A stretch of 64,000 nucleotides of DNA from Schistocerca nitens (Eukaryota > Arthropoda > Insecta > Orthoptera > Acrididae): the NCBI RefSeq assembly GCF_023898315.1, contig NC_064616.1, forward strand, positions 539,019,602-539,083,601, written 5' to 3'. The notes under the pieces were generated by a model. It was not told the origin of the DNA. It searched no databases and saw only the letters and a program-made list of their open reading frames with translations. The position numbers and the translations under genes are program-made. Below, piece by piece: positions 11,024 through 22,610 of this stretch (position 1 is the stretch's first letter; each line of letters opens with the position of its first letter).

Positions 11024-14000
11024 TCTGCTTTTTAACTTTGTCTTTGCCATAAAACTTTTCACTTCACATTTCTAGTATGCATTGTCAGACTTAGAAACTG
11101 TTACCATGCAACAATGTTTGATGTTAAATATACAATCAAGAACCAAGAGAACTTATTTAAACAGAAATTATGAATGCATTGTTATAGTGAACAGACGTCA
11201 CAGTGTTATTGTGTGTGTACATTCTTGCTTGTTAGTAGCACGATTACGTAACGACTATAAGGCTTACATACTTAGAACATATACTGATACTGCTAATGAG
11301 ATTTTAATGCAACATTTTGGTTTACTTGAAAATACATTTTGGATTTGAAGTACTTTCTGTGAGATTAAAGATGACACAGTGGTTAGTTTATGTGACAGCT
11401 ACACGATTTTATCACGACGCTACTAATGAGTGACCATTTACGATGTTGTTTTTGTGGTGTTTCTGTTTTATATCTGCACAGTTTTTCAGAATTCTTCTGG
11501 TAAGTAAAACATGTTTTAGTAGTAACTTTTGTGGTATAGCTACAATGAGACAGCCTTTTTTGTAGCACATCAATACGTTACTGTAGTACTTTCTTGATCA
11601 CGGAATTGTACGTAATAACTAAGATATCTATACGCAAAGCATTTCACTTTTGTTTATCATGAGGTAGGTACATTGAATTTTGCAGAACTTAGCTTTCGGA
11701 GGACGATAACTACGACACTTCCACAGAGATTATCTTACAACAAGACGTACAGTTTAGCGCTACAGTACACGTATTTGAGTGATTAATTTTGTACTTAAAA
11801 CATTTATTTTTAAAGATATTTGATGTACAAAGATACAAAGGTTTTCCGCGATACATTTCATTCCATTGCTGTAATCTGTAACACCTGAGGGTATAATTAC
11901 ATTAATCCTCAGGGGGTACACGCTTACTTTGTGTACCATGTCTTTGGCAAGCACAAGGAGCCCTAGCTAATATGGTATTTGCTTATACAACTTTACACAT
12001 TGGTACCATATTTCTCTAACACATAAATTACACAGATATCTGATCATTTAATTGAGAGATAAACTTTTTTTACTACATCAGTAACACATGTTTACACAAT
12101 TACACAGTTGGATAACTTCACACTTATGAAACTGTATTTTGTCTGTACTGTGTGAACTGTTCATATTTTTTCGGAACCATTGTGATACAATGAGAGCTTT
12201 GAATGATGTATTTGGTATGAGATCATGATTTTTAAAGTACATTTGAGGTAGACGACACTATTGAAATGAGCAGAGAATTTTCTTTAGGTTTTGAAATTAT
12301 TGCAGAAAGCTACGACATTTCTGAGATTTGACTGAGGTGATATGATATTACTACAACGACGATGTGTATTATGCTGCTGAGGTATGTTTATGATTAATAA
12401 GCTGATGCTATATGAGTTATTTGATTATGCTATGTATTTCTTATGATTAAATATTGAAGAAGTGTCGACAAATATGTATATGTATAATAAGGTAAGGAAT
12501 AATGAGTAGTGGTTAGGGACTCTGATTTGTGGAGAAGGTTGTTGGAAACCAAGAATCATACTTTAAGAGTTATGAAATGTATGTAAATGCATGAATGTAT
12601 TACAATGCGTGACGAAAATATTTTGGATACTGTTATATCAATAGGATTTTGTTGCTACACATTTGTAACGCAAATTCTCAACCTGTGGGATTTTTTTATA
12701 TGAGACTGCCACTGTAGCAGAAACTGCTGTCGTAAATATTTCAGTAAGAAAGGTAAGTGACCTTGACATAATGCGTTTTCGGCGCCCAGCTGAGAGGTAG
12801 TCGTCTGACAAAAGAAAGCCATTAGGTGGAGAAAAAAAGAGACCATTATCCTCGCCATTGACATTCCTTTAGAGAAAGCATCGCAAATACGACACGCTCA
12901 TTACTTGGAAAGATACTTATATCTGCACTCCTGATTATGACAAGCGTCTTTCTACGAGAGCTGAGAGAATTTCTACTAACTTATGAAATGTCACATGACT
13001 ATTGAATGATATTTTTGTGCTTTGCTTTTCATAGCTGCTTATTTCATCTGATATCTAGTTTCCAGCTGTGTTGCAGCATTGGTTTTATAAAATAAAATAA
13101 AATGCATTTGCTAATGTGAACACTTTCTGTCAACAGAGCTATTAAATAATAATTTTGTAATCCACATTCTTCAAAAAAGGAGCACTTGGAAAGGAAAGAA
13201 CAATAAGAAGGGACTAGTAACAGTAATTTTCTTTCCAAGTACATGGTAATATTTTTTTTACAATAAGTTGTTGTGGTGCACCACTTGAATTACATAGACA
13301 TTAAGATGTGATTATACATTTCCCTCATCGGCATTGTTGTCTTTAGTGTACTATTTTTGCTGCTTGAGCTTTGTCATGTTTAGGTATAAGTTATTGCATT
13401 TGCTGCTGCTGTTTGCCAGACATAGTGTTACTGAATTTGACTTTGTATTACTCCGTTAAGCCAGTTTTACTACGGATTTATTTTTCTTGTTTGGTGCACA
13501 GTGCCTTATATTATTTGTAATATTGCAATTGCTTTGCCAATTTCCATTTTTTGTCATTGCTGTTTGTGTTAATTGTTTTGCGCTGCTGCATTACCTCGTC
13601 CCTTAGTTTAGCATTTGAGCTCAGTAGATTTAAGTTAGCTTAAGAGGGGGTGAACTATATATGAGAACGAGTTGTGATGAATTGGATGAAATGCATTGAG
13701 AAGCTATAAGAAAATGGTTTGGCCAAAAAAGGATTTTGAAAGAGGATATGAACAAAAATTAGGGTTTGGGGACAACAGGTTTAGGTAGGATTTTCCTGGA
13801 AATAAATGATGAGGTAAGATAATGGAAAATAAATAATGAGGTAAGAAATATGTGAACATATAAATACAGAAAGCATGCTTGGATAGGATTTTTTTTGGTG
13901 GAAACAAATGTTGAGTTTAGACGAAAGATCTATGGAATGATGTTTTGGGTTGGACTGCAGTACCAAATGTTACACTGAAAACAAACCCTGTCCTGTATTT

Positions 14001-15199
14001 TTGTGTTATTACACTATGTGAATTTGTCTTTTTCCGGTCTTTATGTGTTTAGCTAATAAGATTTATGTTTTAGAATTTTTCAAATACTAAGTTATTTTCT
14101 ACGTAAAGGTTTTTAGACATTATTTATTCTGTTTTAATGCTCATGTTGATGTTTCGAAAGTTATTCTGATCTTTTATGTATGTACTAATCTCATAATTCC
14201 TGTAACACTGATGTATATGTTATTTCGATTCTTTTGTAATGCCTATTTTACTACACATGTTATCTGTATTGTTATGTTCTTGAATGATGTATTTTGTATC
14301 TTTGTAATTGTATTCTTATGTTGTAAATTTATAATTGTAATTGACACCAGTTCATCAAATTAAGTAACTTGTAAGTTGCATTTCACTGCACACGTTTCTG
14401 TTGGTCATAGTAATGCACAATATGTGAGAAGTTGGGACTGTTAGTGTATGCACGTGTGTTAATAATTCAGCAAGGGACTGGATAACAGCATTGCTGGTTC
14501 TAAGGACATTTCAAAAAAAAATTTTGTGAGTGCACAAGTGGTGGTTTATGGACTTGCTATATTCTCCGCAAGACTCTTCGATGGTGATTGTGCACCTGCA
14601 CAGTCACAACAGATGGCTGCTGGCCATCTCTACAAGGACTACAGTGGGTCTGCATCTTTGGTGATCCACCAATACCATTATTTCTGGAAGGACTACAGTG
14701 GATCTACAGCTTTGCTGACTCACCAGTACCATTATTTCTACAAGGACTACAGTGGGTCTGCACTTCTGGTGGCCCACCAATACCGTAATCTCTACCAGGA
14801 CTACAGTGGGTCTACTCTGTGATGACCCATCTACCAATATTCTTGAAAACTTCGAATGACTCTGCTGTGGATTTGCTCTGTTGTGGCCCATTACCTGTCT
14901 GCATGTCGAGAGTCAGCACTGTCTTTCCGTTGGAAGGACAACACCACTTCTTCAAGTCTGCATGGAAATCCACTACTTCCGTGTGCATTTTCTTTAACTG
15001 CTGAGACATTGAGAAAAACACTGCTATTTTACTGTGATGGATGATCAGAACTGTCTATATGGACTGTGAGATAATTTTAGCTTTTGACCAACATTGTATC
15101 AATAAGTGTGTGCATTTGATATCTTTGTTATTGTAATTATGACAAATTTTATCAAATAATTATTGGCCACTGCCCAAAACAATTTGTAAAATCTTTTGT
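11024..15199 (+). other. Long non-coding 3' region of the nested element
   Basis: About 4.2 kb between the pol tail and the 3' LTR is T-rich, full of stops in all frames, and carries no domain that I recognise. The only structured part is the 54-base tandem repeat at 14634-14822. A large non-coding interior with preserved LTRs, PBS and gag is the pattern of non-autonomous gag-carrying LTR elements. Confidence 0.7.
14634..14822 (+). repeat. 54-bp tandem repeat, about 3.5 copies
   Basis: Units begin AAGGACTACAGTGG(G/A)TCT at about 14634, 14688, 14742 and 14796 and diverge by several bases. The period is a multiple of three, so an open frame crosses it by default. I see no sign that it is translated. 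Confidence 0.85.
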
Positions 15200-15216
15200 G
15201 GGGAGCATGGGGGCTA
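15200..15216 (+). promoter_or_regulatory. Polypurine tract of the nested element
   Basis: GGGGAGCATGGGGGCTA lies directly before the 3' LTR start (TGTAAG at 15217). This is where plus-strand DNA priming is expected. Confidence 0.7.
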
Positions 15217-15784
15217 TGTAAGTAGGCTGTTTATGTTTTCTTATTGGCTACGTTACGTAGCGCTCTGTATGAAAATCACTGACTGTGCTATGTTCAGTCT
15301 GTGGCTAGTTCGCATTGGTGTCTGCCATTGTACTGTTGGGCTGTCGGCTGTTAACAGCGCGTAGCGTTGCGCAGTTGGAGGTGAGCTGCCAGCAGTGGTG
15401 GATGTGGGGAGAGAGTTGGCGGAGTTTTGAATTTTGTAAGACTGCATGTCATGAACTGCTATATATATTATGACTATTAAGGTAAATACATTGTTTGTTC
15501 TCTATTAAAATCTTTCATTTGCTAACTATGCCTATCAGTAGTTAGTGCCTTCTGTAGTTTGAATCTTTTATTTAGCAGGCAGTAGTGGCGCTCACTGTAT
15601 TGCAGTAGCTTGAGTAACGAAGATTTTTGTGAGGTAAGTGATTTGTGAAAGGTATAGGTTAATGTTAGTCAGGGCCATTCTTTTGTAGGGATTTCTGAAA
15701 GTCAGATTGCGTTGCGCTAAAAAATAAATATCGTGTGTCAATTTAAGCACAGTCTTGTATAATTGTTCAAAAGGGGACGTTTCA
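15217..15784 (+). repeat. 3' LTR of the nested element
   Basis: A 568-base copy of 7675-8224. It ends in TTCA at 15784, followed by the ATCT target duplication. Confidence 0.92.
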
Positions 15785-15788
15785 ATCT

Positions 15789-16482
15789 TTAGATTTATTA
15801 TTACTGTTAAACACTGCAGTCAGTTGGGAGTATCAATCGTTTGGACAATTTGTTCCTTTTACAAAAGATTGCGAATTCCAGATGTGTACGAAGCCTTTTT
15901 GGACGATTTAACACAGACTCAGTGATTGCAGGCTCTCTTCGAGAGAGCTGAAACTTCCCCACTAATTACAGGGCCAACATGATCATCAAATGATTCAGAA
16001 AAAACTCATTCATTCATTCACTCCAGAACCAAAAAGTCACAAACCTTACTTATGAAGGAAATTGTGCATTAAATCAATCTCCATTGCATGTCCAGATCTC
16101 CGGTGATTCCACGCCTTAATTATTTTCCTTTTACAGTCTCTTTCTCTTCAAACAAACCGCTAGCGGCACAAATGTTAATTGGCTCGCTTTAGCGAGAAGA
16201 AAAGCAGAATATGTATCTCTCAGAAACACGTCAATCCCGCAACAGATACTCCAGAAGCTGTCCTAGTTACCACTCTAACAACCATGGAGAATGCATATAT
16301 GCATCTCTGTTATTTCAAAGAATAAACGCACTAGGAAATACTTTGGCGTCGTCGAGCTGTCGCCGCATATATTACGAGAAAATCAGATCAGATAACTTTT
16401 CCAAAGTGAATGAATGTGGATGGTTTGATTGAAAATGATTAATTGGTGCATGGTAGAGGGTATTTTCTGTGGGGACATTACA
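15789..16482 (-). repeat. 3' LTR of the outer element, right part
   Basis: It continues the LTR interrupted at 7674 and matches 22995-23689. It ends ACATTACA. The 222-base open frame in it (16211-16432) also occurs in the other LTR and is taken as chance. Confidence 0.9.
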
Positions 16483-18036
16483 ATGCCCCTCGCAGCGAGC
16501 GAAGTTTGTGAGCCTAATTTTGATTTACCGAACACACTTTGCGAGCTATCTATTAGTGTGGGTAACCCGGAAGTGATGAGTGTCAGTCCTCCGACTGAAA
16601 AAAATTAATTATGTGTAAGACAGACGAAGAAAAGAAACATTGAAAACAAAAGAAATGAAGAGACAGGTACCGCGGCTGTATTGCTTTTACGTGCATCAAG
16701 GTGTTATGTCTGCTGTGCACAACCAAGGAAGATGGTCTTTCATGAAACTGTTATCAGGGTCTACCGATTCGGGAACTTTGTTAAGCAGGGAAACGTTGGA
16801 AAACCTCTTAACCCTAGACCCCCAGCCTACGGTACAAAGAAGATAGGAAAGCCTACAGAAGAGAAAAAATAATTTTGAAATTGATCTCTAAAGGAAAGAT
16901 AGGGATCGATTTATATAACGATTTGGAGAAGAGTGATTTGTGCCTCTAGCTACAAAAAATTTTACAATCAATAACACAAGTTTTTATTTTTCAGTCTTGT
17001 TCCCAGGAGAATATCTTGCGGTGCTGAAACTCCCCCGGATCTTGCACGTCCCCGACGTCCTCATTTGTAGTCGGTCTTCTACGCGGCCCACAATAGGAAG
17101 AGTAGAAGGGACAGGGATACCAGATTTTACATGCAACATTCATTCCAAAAGAATTAGCAATGACCGAAAGAGAAACTCTTCCTGTAAAAGAACTGGTTAG
17201 GTTGCACCGTCCAAGATTCTCCTTTTTGACAACAAAATCCCTATGGCTTCATGCATCCTTTTTCTTACGATGTACTGCAAGGAATTTAGCCATTGACTTA
17301 AGGTTTTCATTTATCTATTGACTATTGCTGTTGCCGAAAACATCATAATATTTACTCTAGTTTGAATTTTCTTTTGGACTTCGCATCACCACTTGTGCTT
17401 ATAAGTCCAAAAATTCTGACACATTTTCTGTCCATGATTTATGCTTCGTAATTTAAAGCATTCATGCAAGTTGCAGTAGATTTTGGATTCAAATCATCGA
17501 ATAATGGAAAGTGTGGTTCATTTTATACAAATACATAATCCATCATATCCTTGAAAAGTCATATCATGTATATATACTCAAAAAATTTTTATCCTAAATA
17601 CATATATTTCACCGCTTGATTGCTGTAATGTAAAAGTTATTAGTAGTGAGGAATGTGGATTCACTTCTCTAATTTATTCTCTGATTCATCCGGCATTCAT
17701 ACATGCACATATATGGAAATGGATTTTCAAACAAAATTCCGAAGTTAACAAGACCCATTATATAACTACTAATTCTATGAATATTACTTTCTTTTGACAT
17801 ACAACAATAAATCAAGGATTCTTAACGTCTAATTAAGACACTTTTTTGAAGTTCAACATCAATCAGTTTCCCCTCGCGTTTGATGCGAGTCTCTTACAAA
17901 GCATATCTGTGTCGTCTACATCGATTCTAACTCTCGCGCCGACATCAATTATATTGCGCGGGAAATTATCTTTGCGGCGTTAACCGTCACTCATGATTCA
18001 CTACTTAACCGCAAAACTTCACTTCACACGTTTACA
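16483..18036 (-). other. Non-coding 3' region of the outer element
   Basis: It lies between the left LTR and the SINE at 18037, downstream of the pol stop at 18601 on the minus strand. An env gene could sit here, but no minus-strand frame of useful length exists and I recognise nothing. The purine tract at 16493-16483 is the only assigned signal. Confidence 0.6.
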
Positions 18037-18237
18037 AAATGGTTCAAATGGCTCTGAGCACTATGGGACTTAACAGCTGTAGTCATCAGTCCCCTAGAAC
18101 TTAGAACTACTTAAACCTAACTAATCTAAGGACATCACACACATCCATGCCCGAGGCAGGATTCGAACCTGCGACCGTAGCAGTCGAGCGGTTCCGAACT
18201 GAGCGCCTAGAACCGCTAGACCACCACGGCCGGCACA
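18037..18237 (-). mobile_element. tRNA-headed SINE (family B)
   Basis: On the minus strand it starts with a tRNA-like head containing TCTAGCGGTTCTAGGCGC (A-box region) and GGTTCGAATCC (B box), followed by the tail TGTCCTTAG...TTAGGTTTAAGTAG and a CATTTGAACCATTTTG end. The flanks CACGTTTACA (18027-18036) and CATGTTTACA (18238-18247) are a target duplication with one mismatch. It is an insertion inside the outer LTR element. The tRNA-like head is the internal RNA polymerase III promoter, not a functional tRNA gene. Confidence 0.88.
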
Positions 18238-18600
18238 CATGTTTACACATCTAAGCGTGCACTAGAAATTATATATGAACATTCACTGGGAACCTCTTTA
18301 AATTATGCAGCGTCATTTTCTGGAAATATTTCTTTCTTCTTGAAGGTCATTCAGATCATTTATAATTCTTCATGACATTAGCAATGCTAAAGTTCTATGT
18401 TTACCCAAACACAGGTGAAGTCTATCTCCACTATATTCTTTGCAGCACTCGATAGTATTAGTTAGTCACTATTTCTACAATCTGTGTCACTGATTAATTA
18501 TTTCAGTTTAAATTTTTCTAACACTAAACACACACAGTTTATTGTTATGTTTTTACGAGCGTTCATCTCTGTCACTCGCAACGCCATTTCTCCCTATCTT

Positions 18601-19398
18601 CTAATCTTCATTAAATTTTTTCAAGTCGTTATGGGAAAATAACCCTTTAATTTTGTTAGATCCCGGGTATGCTAACAGATAAGCCCCAGGGTTCGGAATT
18701 TGTAGAATGATGTATGGGCCAGTATATAATAACTCCCATTTCTTTATAATCTTCTTTATTAAGCATGATTTGGTATGTCTTTTGACTAGTACCTTCTCTC
18801 CGACGTGGTACGCCTGTACCCTCTTGACTAATTTGTCATATTCTTGTTATCCCTGATCAGCTTTTTGCGTCATATTTATGATGGCTTGTCTTATTTTTTC
18901 TTCCCAAGGCATCTCAGTTTCCTGAGTTTTGGGCATATGTTCAGTCCAGAAGTTTTCTTCTTTTGTCTCGAACATCAATTCATGAGGTGTATAACCAGTG
19001 GAGGAGTGGGGCATGTTGTTGTATATCTTCTCAAATTCTTCCACATAATTTGCCCACGCAGTCTGCTTATTAAGGCAATAGGTCCTCATAAAGCGATTGA
19101 ACACTCTAAAAATTTGAACTTGAGCCTTTAACCTCCAGGGAACAGGATAGAAAGTTCTACAATACGTTTCGTGCGGCTTAACGTAGAGATCGCAGATGTA
19201 TCCCTTAATAACCCCTGGCCTTTCATCAAAAACGTTTTCATACGTTAATAATAATTCAATGAGCTGCTTCTTCTGATCTTCGATAATGCAGTCGGATTCA
19301 CCTAACTTTTCAAACACTAATTGACCGAAATCTTCTTTGACTTGGAACTCATTAATTACGTGCTCTTTAGAATTTTTCGCCGTCCTGGTTACTTGCAC
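18601..19398 (-). pseudogene. Shortened Pol of the outer element: RT start joined to integrase end
   Basis: A single frame runs from about 19398 to the stop at 18601-18603, with one in-frame stop at 18847-18849. The first part, with LLLTYENVFDERPGVI and then YPVPW, is the segment just before the RT palm. It passes directly into NNMPHSSTGYTPHELMF, the end of an integrase core, and then the integrase C-terminal part with FSHNDLKKFNED. RT, RNase H and most of integrase (about 700 residues in related elements) are missing without any frameshift at the join, near 19110. An in-frame deletion is the simplest reading. It could not support transposition alone. Confidence 0.8.
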
Positions 19399-19499
19399 AC
19401 TGATCCCACAATTATATTTTCTTGTAAGGCTTTTTTTTCAACAACTCCAACTCAATTTGTTGTTCACTAACATAAACCAAATTTTTCCTGTTTTAAAAT

Positions 19500-19926
19500 C
19501 TATTCTGCATCCGTACTGACGTAGGCTGTCGACTCCGATAATGCAATCTACCACCAAATTTTTCACAACAAGGAATGTGCTTAATATTGCTACATTTCTG
19601 AATTACACACCACGTAGTGACTGCACTTTTACATTAGCCGATCGAGCCCCAACGGCGCCTATTATTCTGCAATTTTGAACTGGAAAAACTGGTACTCGTC
19701 TTATATTTCTGATCCTGTTGAATAGTGCCTCCGAAATAACATTAGTGGTTGCAGCTGTGTCTAAGACCGCCACTATAGGTACGGCCTCCATAATGACTTG
19801 CACTTCGGCTACTGCCACCTGTTCCTTATCCTCATCTTGTGGTTCTAAGTCCTCGGTCAGTTCATCTGCCAGTAATCGTCCATCATTATACGTTAGCATG
19901 GGTACACAAATCCTGTTGCCCCTCAA
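19500..19926 (-). pseudogene. Retroviral-type aspartic protease of the outer element
   Basis: The block AVLDTAATTNVIS (about 19775-19737) carries the catalytic Asp in a DTA version of the DTG/DSG motif. About 70 residues on, CIIGVDSLRQYG (near 19545-19510) gives the second conserved block of the fold, after a frame change near 19600. It lies between Gag and the RT remnant as in Gag-Pro-Pol elements. It would cut the polyprotein. Confidence 0.75.
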
Positions 19927-19964
19927 CCAATTGTTGACCGCTCCTCCGGGGCACGAGCGGATCC

Positions 19965-22169
19965 TTACAAGTTTGCTGGATTTTGATTTGTCTGCTGGTT
20001 GATATCATCCGTCACTTCGGTAATTACCGGTTGATTCATAGATGTCCGTCCCCACTGATGTTGGCTATTTGAATTCATTCCTCCCGGTTGATTCCACTTT
20101 CTATTATTGTTATTATTCCAGGCTTGGGGTCTGAAATTTGTTTCGTTCCCCCACACGGGGTTGTATCTTTTCCCGTTCCTGTTGTTCCTTGAATAGCCCC
20201 TCGCAAGACCATTGCCGGGATTACTATTGAGATTTTGAGGGGTTCCTCCATTATTTAACGATCTCTGTTCATTCCTTCTAAGTGGCGATTGATCGCCATT
20301 GGTATAACCCATACTTCCACCTTGCCTACTGTTTGGCGGAGGTTCTATCGCCCTATATTGGAATCTTTTATCACGGGCTTTCTGGTTGTTCTCTTCGATA
20401 ATATCTATATGGTCTAACGTCTTGAGGAACGACTCCAAGTCTTTGTCGTTGCCGTAAATCAATTGATTCCGGATGCTACTTGGTAGTCTTGCCTTAAGTA
20501 TGTTTATTATGTCTGACAAGGGCATAGGTCTGTCCCAGTATCTCGTTTTATTTATATATTTTTTCTAAATACCTTCTAAGGCTTCCTTTCGAAAAGGAGA
20601 AAGACTCTGGGTAGAGCACCTCTTGCCTTAGGCGTTCCTGTACCCCTTCTGACCAGAACTTTGCTAAATACGCCTTCTCAAAATCGTCATATGTCGGCAA
20701 ATAGAAGTCATGTCCGAGGCCCAGATCACCCCCGAACCTTGTATATATCCTGTAACAAAACTGATCTTCTGCCACTCCGACCAATTTCTGGGTAGCACTC
20801 CTCTGAAACTTCGAATAAAAACAATTGGATGGACCCCCCTTTTGTCATGGTTAAAAATCTGGAATTGCCGATGCTTTATCATTTTTTCTTCGGAATGGCA
20901 AAGACTTTAGTAATCTCCGTTAGATAAGAATTCACGCGAACAACCAGCTTGTGGCAATTTAATGTTTGAATTACTTGCACAAGTCGGTATTGTGTGCGAA
21001 TGGGCAGTAACTGGCTCTATAGTCGCTGCCAACTTCTGCTGCTGCCCTGTATTCATTTGTTCTGAGCTTTGTTGTGAAGCGCGCATTGACTCTTCTATCG
21101 TTTGTTTTCAATGCTCCAAATCAGCACCTAACTGCTGTCGCACCTCCTCAAGTCCTTTCGCAAACAAATTCTCTTCCTGTTTGCCAGATAAACTCTGGAA
21201 TGCTGCCTTAACATTTTGCTCAACGTTTTCACACATTAGCCTTTTGTTTTCTAATGTGATTTCGGATAATTTACCCGTTAATACGTTAATTTTGTGGTCT
21301 ATAACGTCTTGACGCTCTGTCAGATGTTCAACGCTTTCCTTTAGGTTAGTCTGTGTACGTGCCAATTCAGGAAGTTGCGCAATTCCACATGACATGGCGT
21401 CTTGCTTTTGTACTAATTGCGGAACCATTTCCACTTGTTCCCGTACAGTATCTATCTTAATAGCCACATACTCCCTCATTTCGACACGTACGCGGTGATT
21501 AGATTCCTCACATTGTGCTTCCACCAATTCTATTTGCGCAGTTAATTTTCGTTCCGTCTCTTCGGCCTGATCTTTGAGTTCCGTGGTCTTCACCTCTATC
21601 CGCTGCTCTAATTCGGAAAAACTGTCTTGTAACTGCTGCTTAATCTCAGTCTGGACTAATTTCATCTCTTCTTGAGTTTGAGTGACTGTCACTAATTGTG
21701 CTTTAATATCGGTTTTCAGATTTTCCTGCCCTTCAGTAACTGAGGCTAATTTCGCGTTAATGTCGGTTTTCAGATTTTCCTGCCCTTCAGTAACTGAGGC
21801 TAATTTCGCGTTAATGTCGGTTTTCAGATTTTGCTGCCCTTCAGTAACTGAGGCTAATTTCGTATTCAAATCATTTTGCCCTTCAATAACTGAGGCAAAT
21901 TTCGCATTAATGTCGGTTTTCAAAGTATTCATGCTCTCGGTTATAATCTGCATCTGTCTCATGAAAATTACCAATGGATCTAATCCCTGCTGCGTACTTG
22001 CTGTTACACCTCCAGCCGTGTCTACAGGGCGTTCTGTTGCGCTATCTGTAGCCATCGGTCCTACAACACTTCTTACTGCTTCATTGTTATCAGTGCTAAC
22101 AGCTGAAGGCTGATGCGTGCTGCTTTGCTCTGCTTGACTCATCCTAAACATTGCCCTAGTTAAAACCAT
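19965..22169 (-). pseudogene. Coiled-coil Gag of the outer element (copy 3)
   Basis: The ATG is at 22167-22169 and the N-terminus carries LTRAM, matching the ITRS/TRLQS starts of the other Gags. A coiled coil of about 250 residues follows and contains an 18-residue repeat (consensus like ENLKTDINAKLASVTEGQ) present about four times, coded by a 54-base tandem DNA repeat at about 21712-21925. After frame changes between 21108 and 20882 and near 20780 and 20540, capsid-like blocks appear (RQFQIFNHDKRGVHP, about 20868-20824). The C-terminus is Asn/Arg/Gln-rich without a zinc knuckle. The breaks make it inactive. Confidence 0.85.
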
Positions 22170-22586
22170 ATAAATGTTCTACTGTCACTATATATATATA
22201 ACTCCCTTCTACTGTCACTATATGTAACTCCCTTCACACAAGAGTACTTCTGTGTCTACTTTCTTAATGTACATATACAGATAAATGCAACTGGGACAGG
22301 TCAATCAAAACACTTCCTATAACTAACACGAACACAATTAATCAATGTTCAAATATCAAATAACACTAAACACAAAAGCGTATACTTCAACTGTACTAGT
22401 AAACTTTAATAATAAAAATATAGATATGGCCTTTTCTCTGCGCCCAGCGTGCTGTCTTTCGGCTTTATTTGTAGATCCAATTATATCACCTGCGAGTCTT
22501 TCCTCTCTTTTCCAAGCGTCAGTTAGGTTAGCTCGTCGTAGTTGACATGAAACAGAGAACAAAATTATTTTAGCAACGTCCAAAAA

Positions 22587-22609
22587 CGTGTCCTGTCACG
22601 GATTGGCCA
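22587..22609 (-). promoter_or_regulatory. Primer-binding site of the outer element
   Basis: On the minus strand TGGCCAATCCGTGACAGGAC begins at the internal edge of the right LTR. The core CGTGACAGGA resembles mdg1-like primer-binding sites. It fixes the right LTR as the 5' LTR. Confidence 0.65.
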
Positions 22610-22610
22610 T

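Larger units (their letters stand above)
7675..15784 (+). mobile_element. Nested pol-less LTR retrotransposon (8.1 kb)
   Basis: Two LTRs (7675-8224 and 15217-15784) begin TGTAAGTAGG and end GGGGACGTTTCA. The element is flanked by exact ATCT duplications at 7671-7674 and 15785-15788, and the empty site is visible in the other LTR of the host element near 22990. By eye the LTRs differ by about 20 substitutions plus one indel of about 18 bases. A PBS follows the 5' LTR and a purine tract precedes the 3' LTR. Inside are gag and only a short integrase tail, then about 4.2 kb without a gene. It belongs to the same Gag family as the elements at 1-1569, 19965-22169 and 61259-64000 but is in the opposite orientation to its host element. 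Confidence 0.92.

Noticed and set aside
14526-14822. 98-codon open frame with an 18-residue repeat
   Set aside because: It exists because a 54-bp tandem repeat has a period divisible by three. There is no conserved domain or supporting context.
16211-16432. 73-codon frame present twice (also 23418-23639)
   Set aside because: Both are in LTR copies of one element, so their similarity reflects LTR identity and not coding constraint.
16483-18036. Possible env gene of the outer element
   Set aside because: The position fits, but no minus-strand frame of useful length, signal peptide or transmembrane segment is present.
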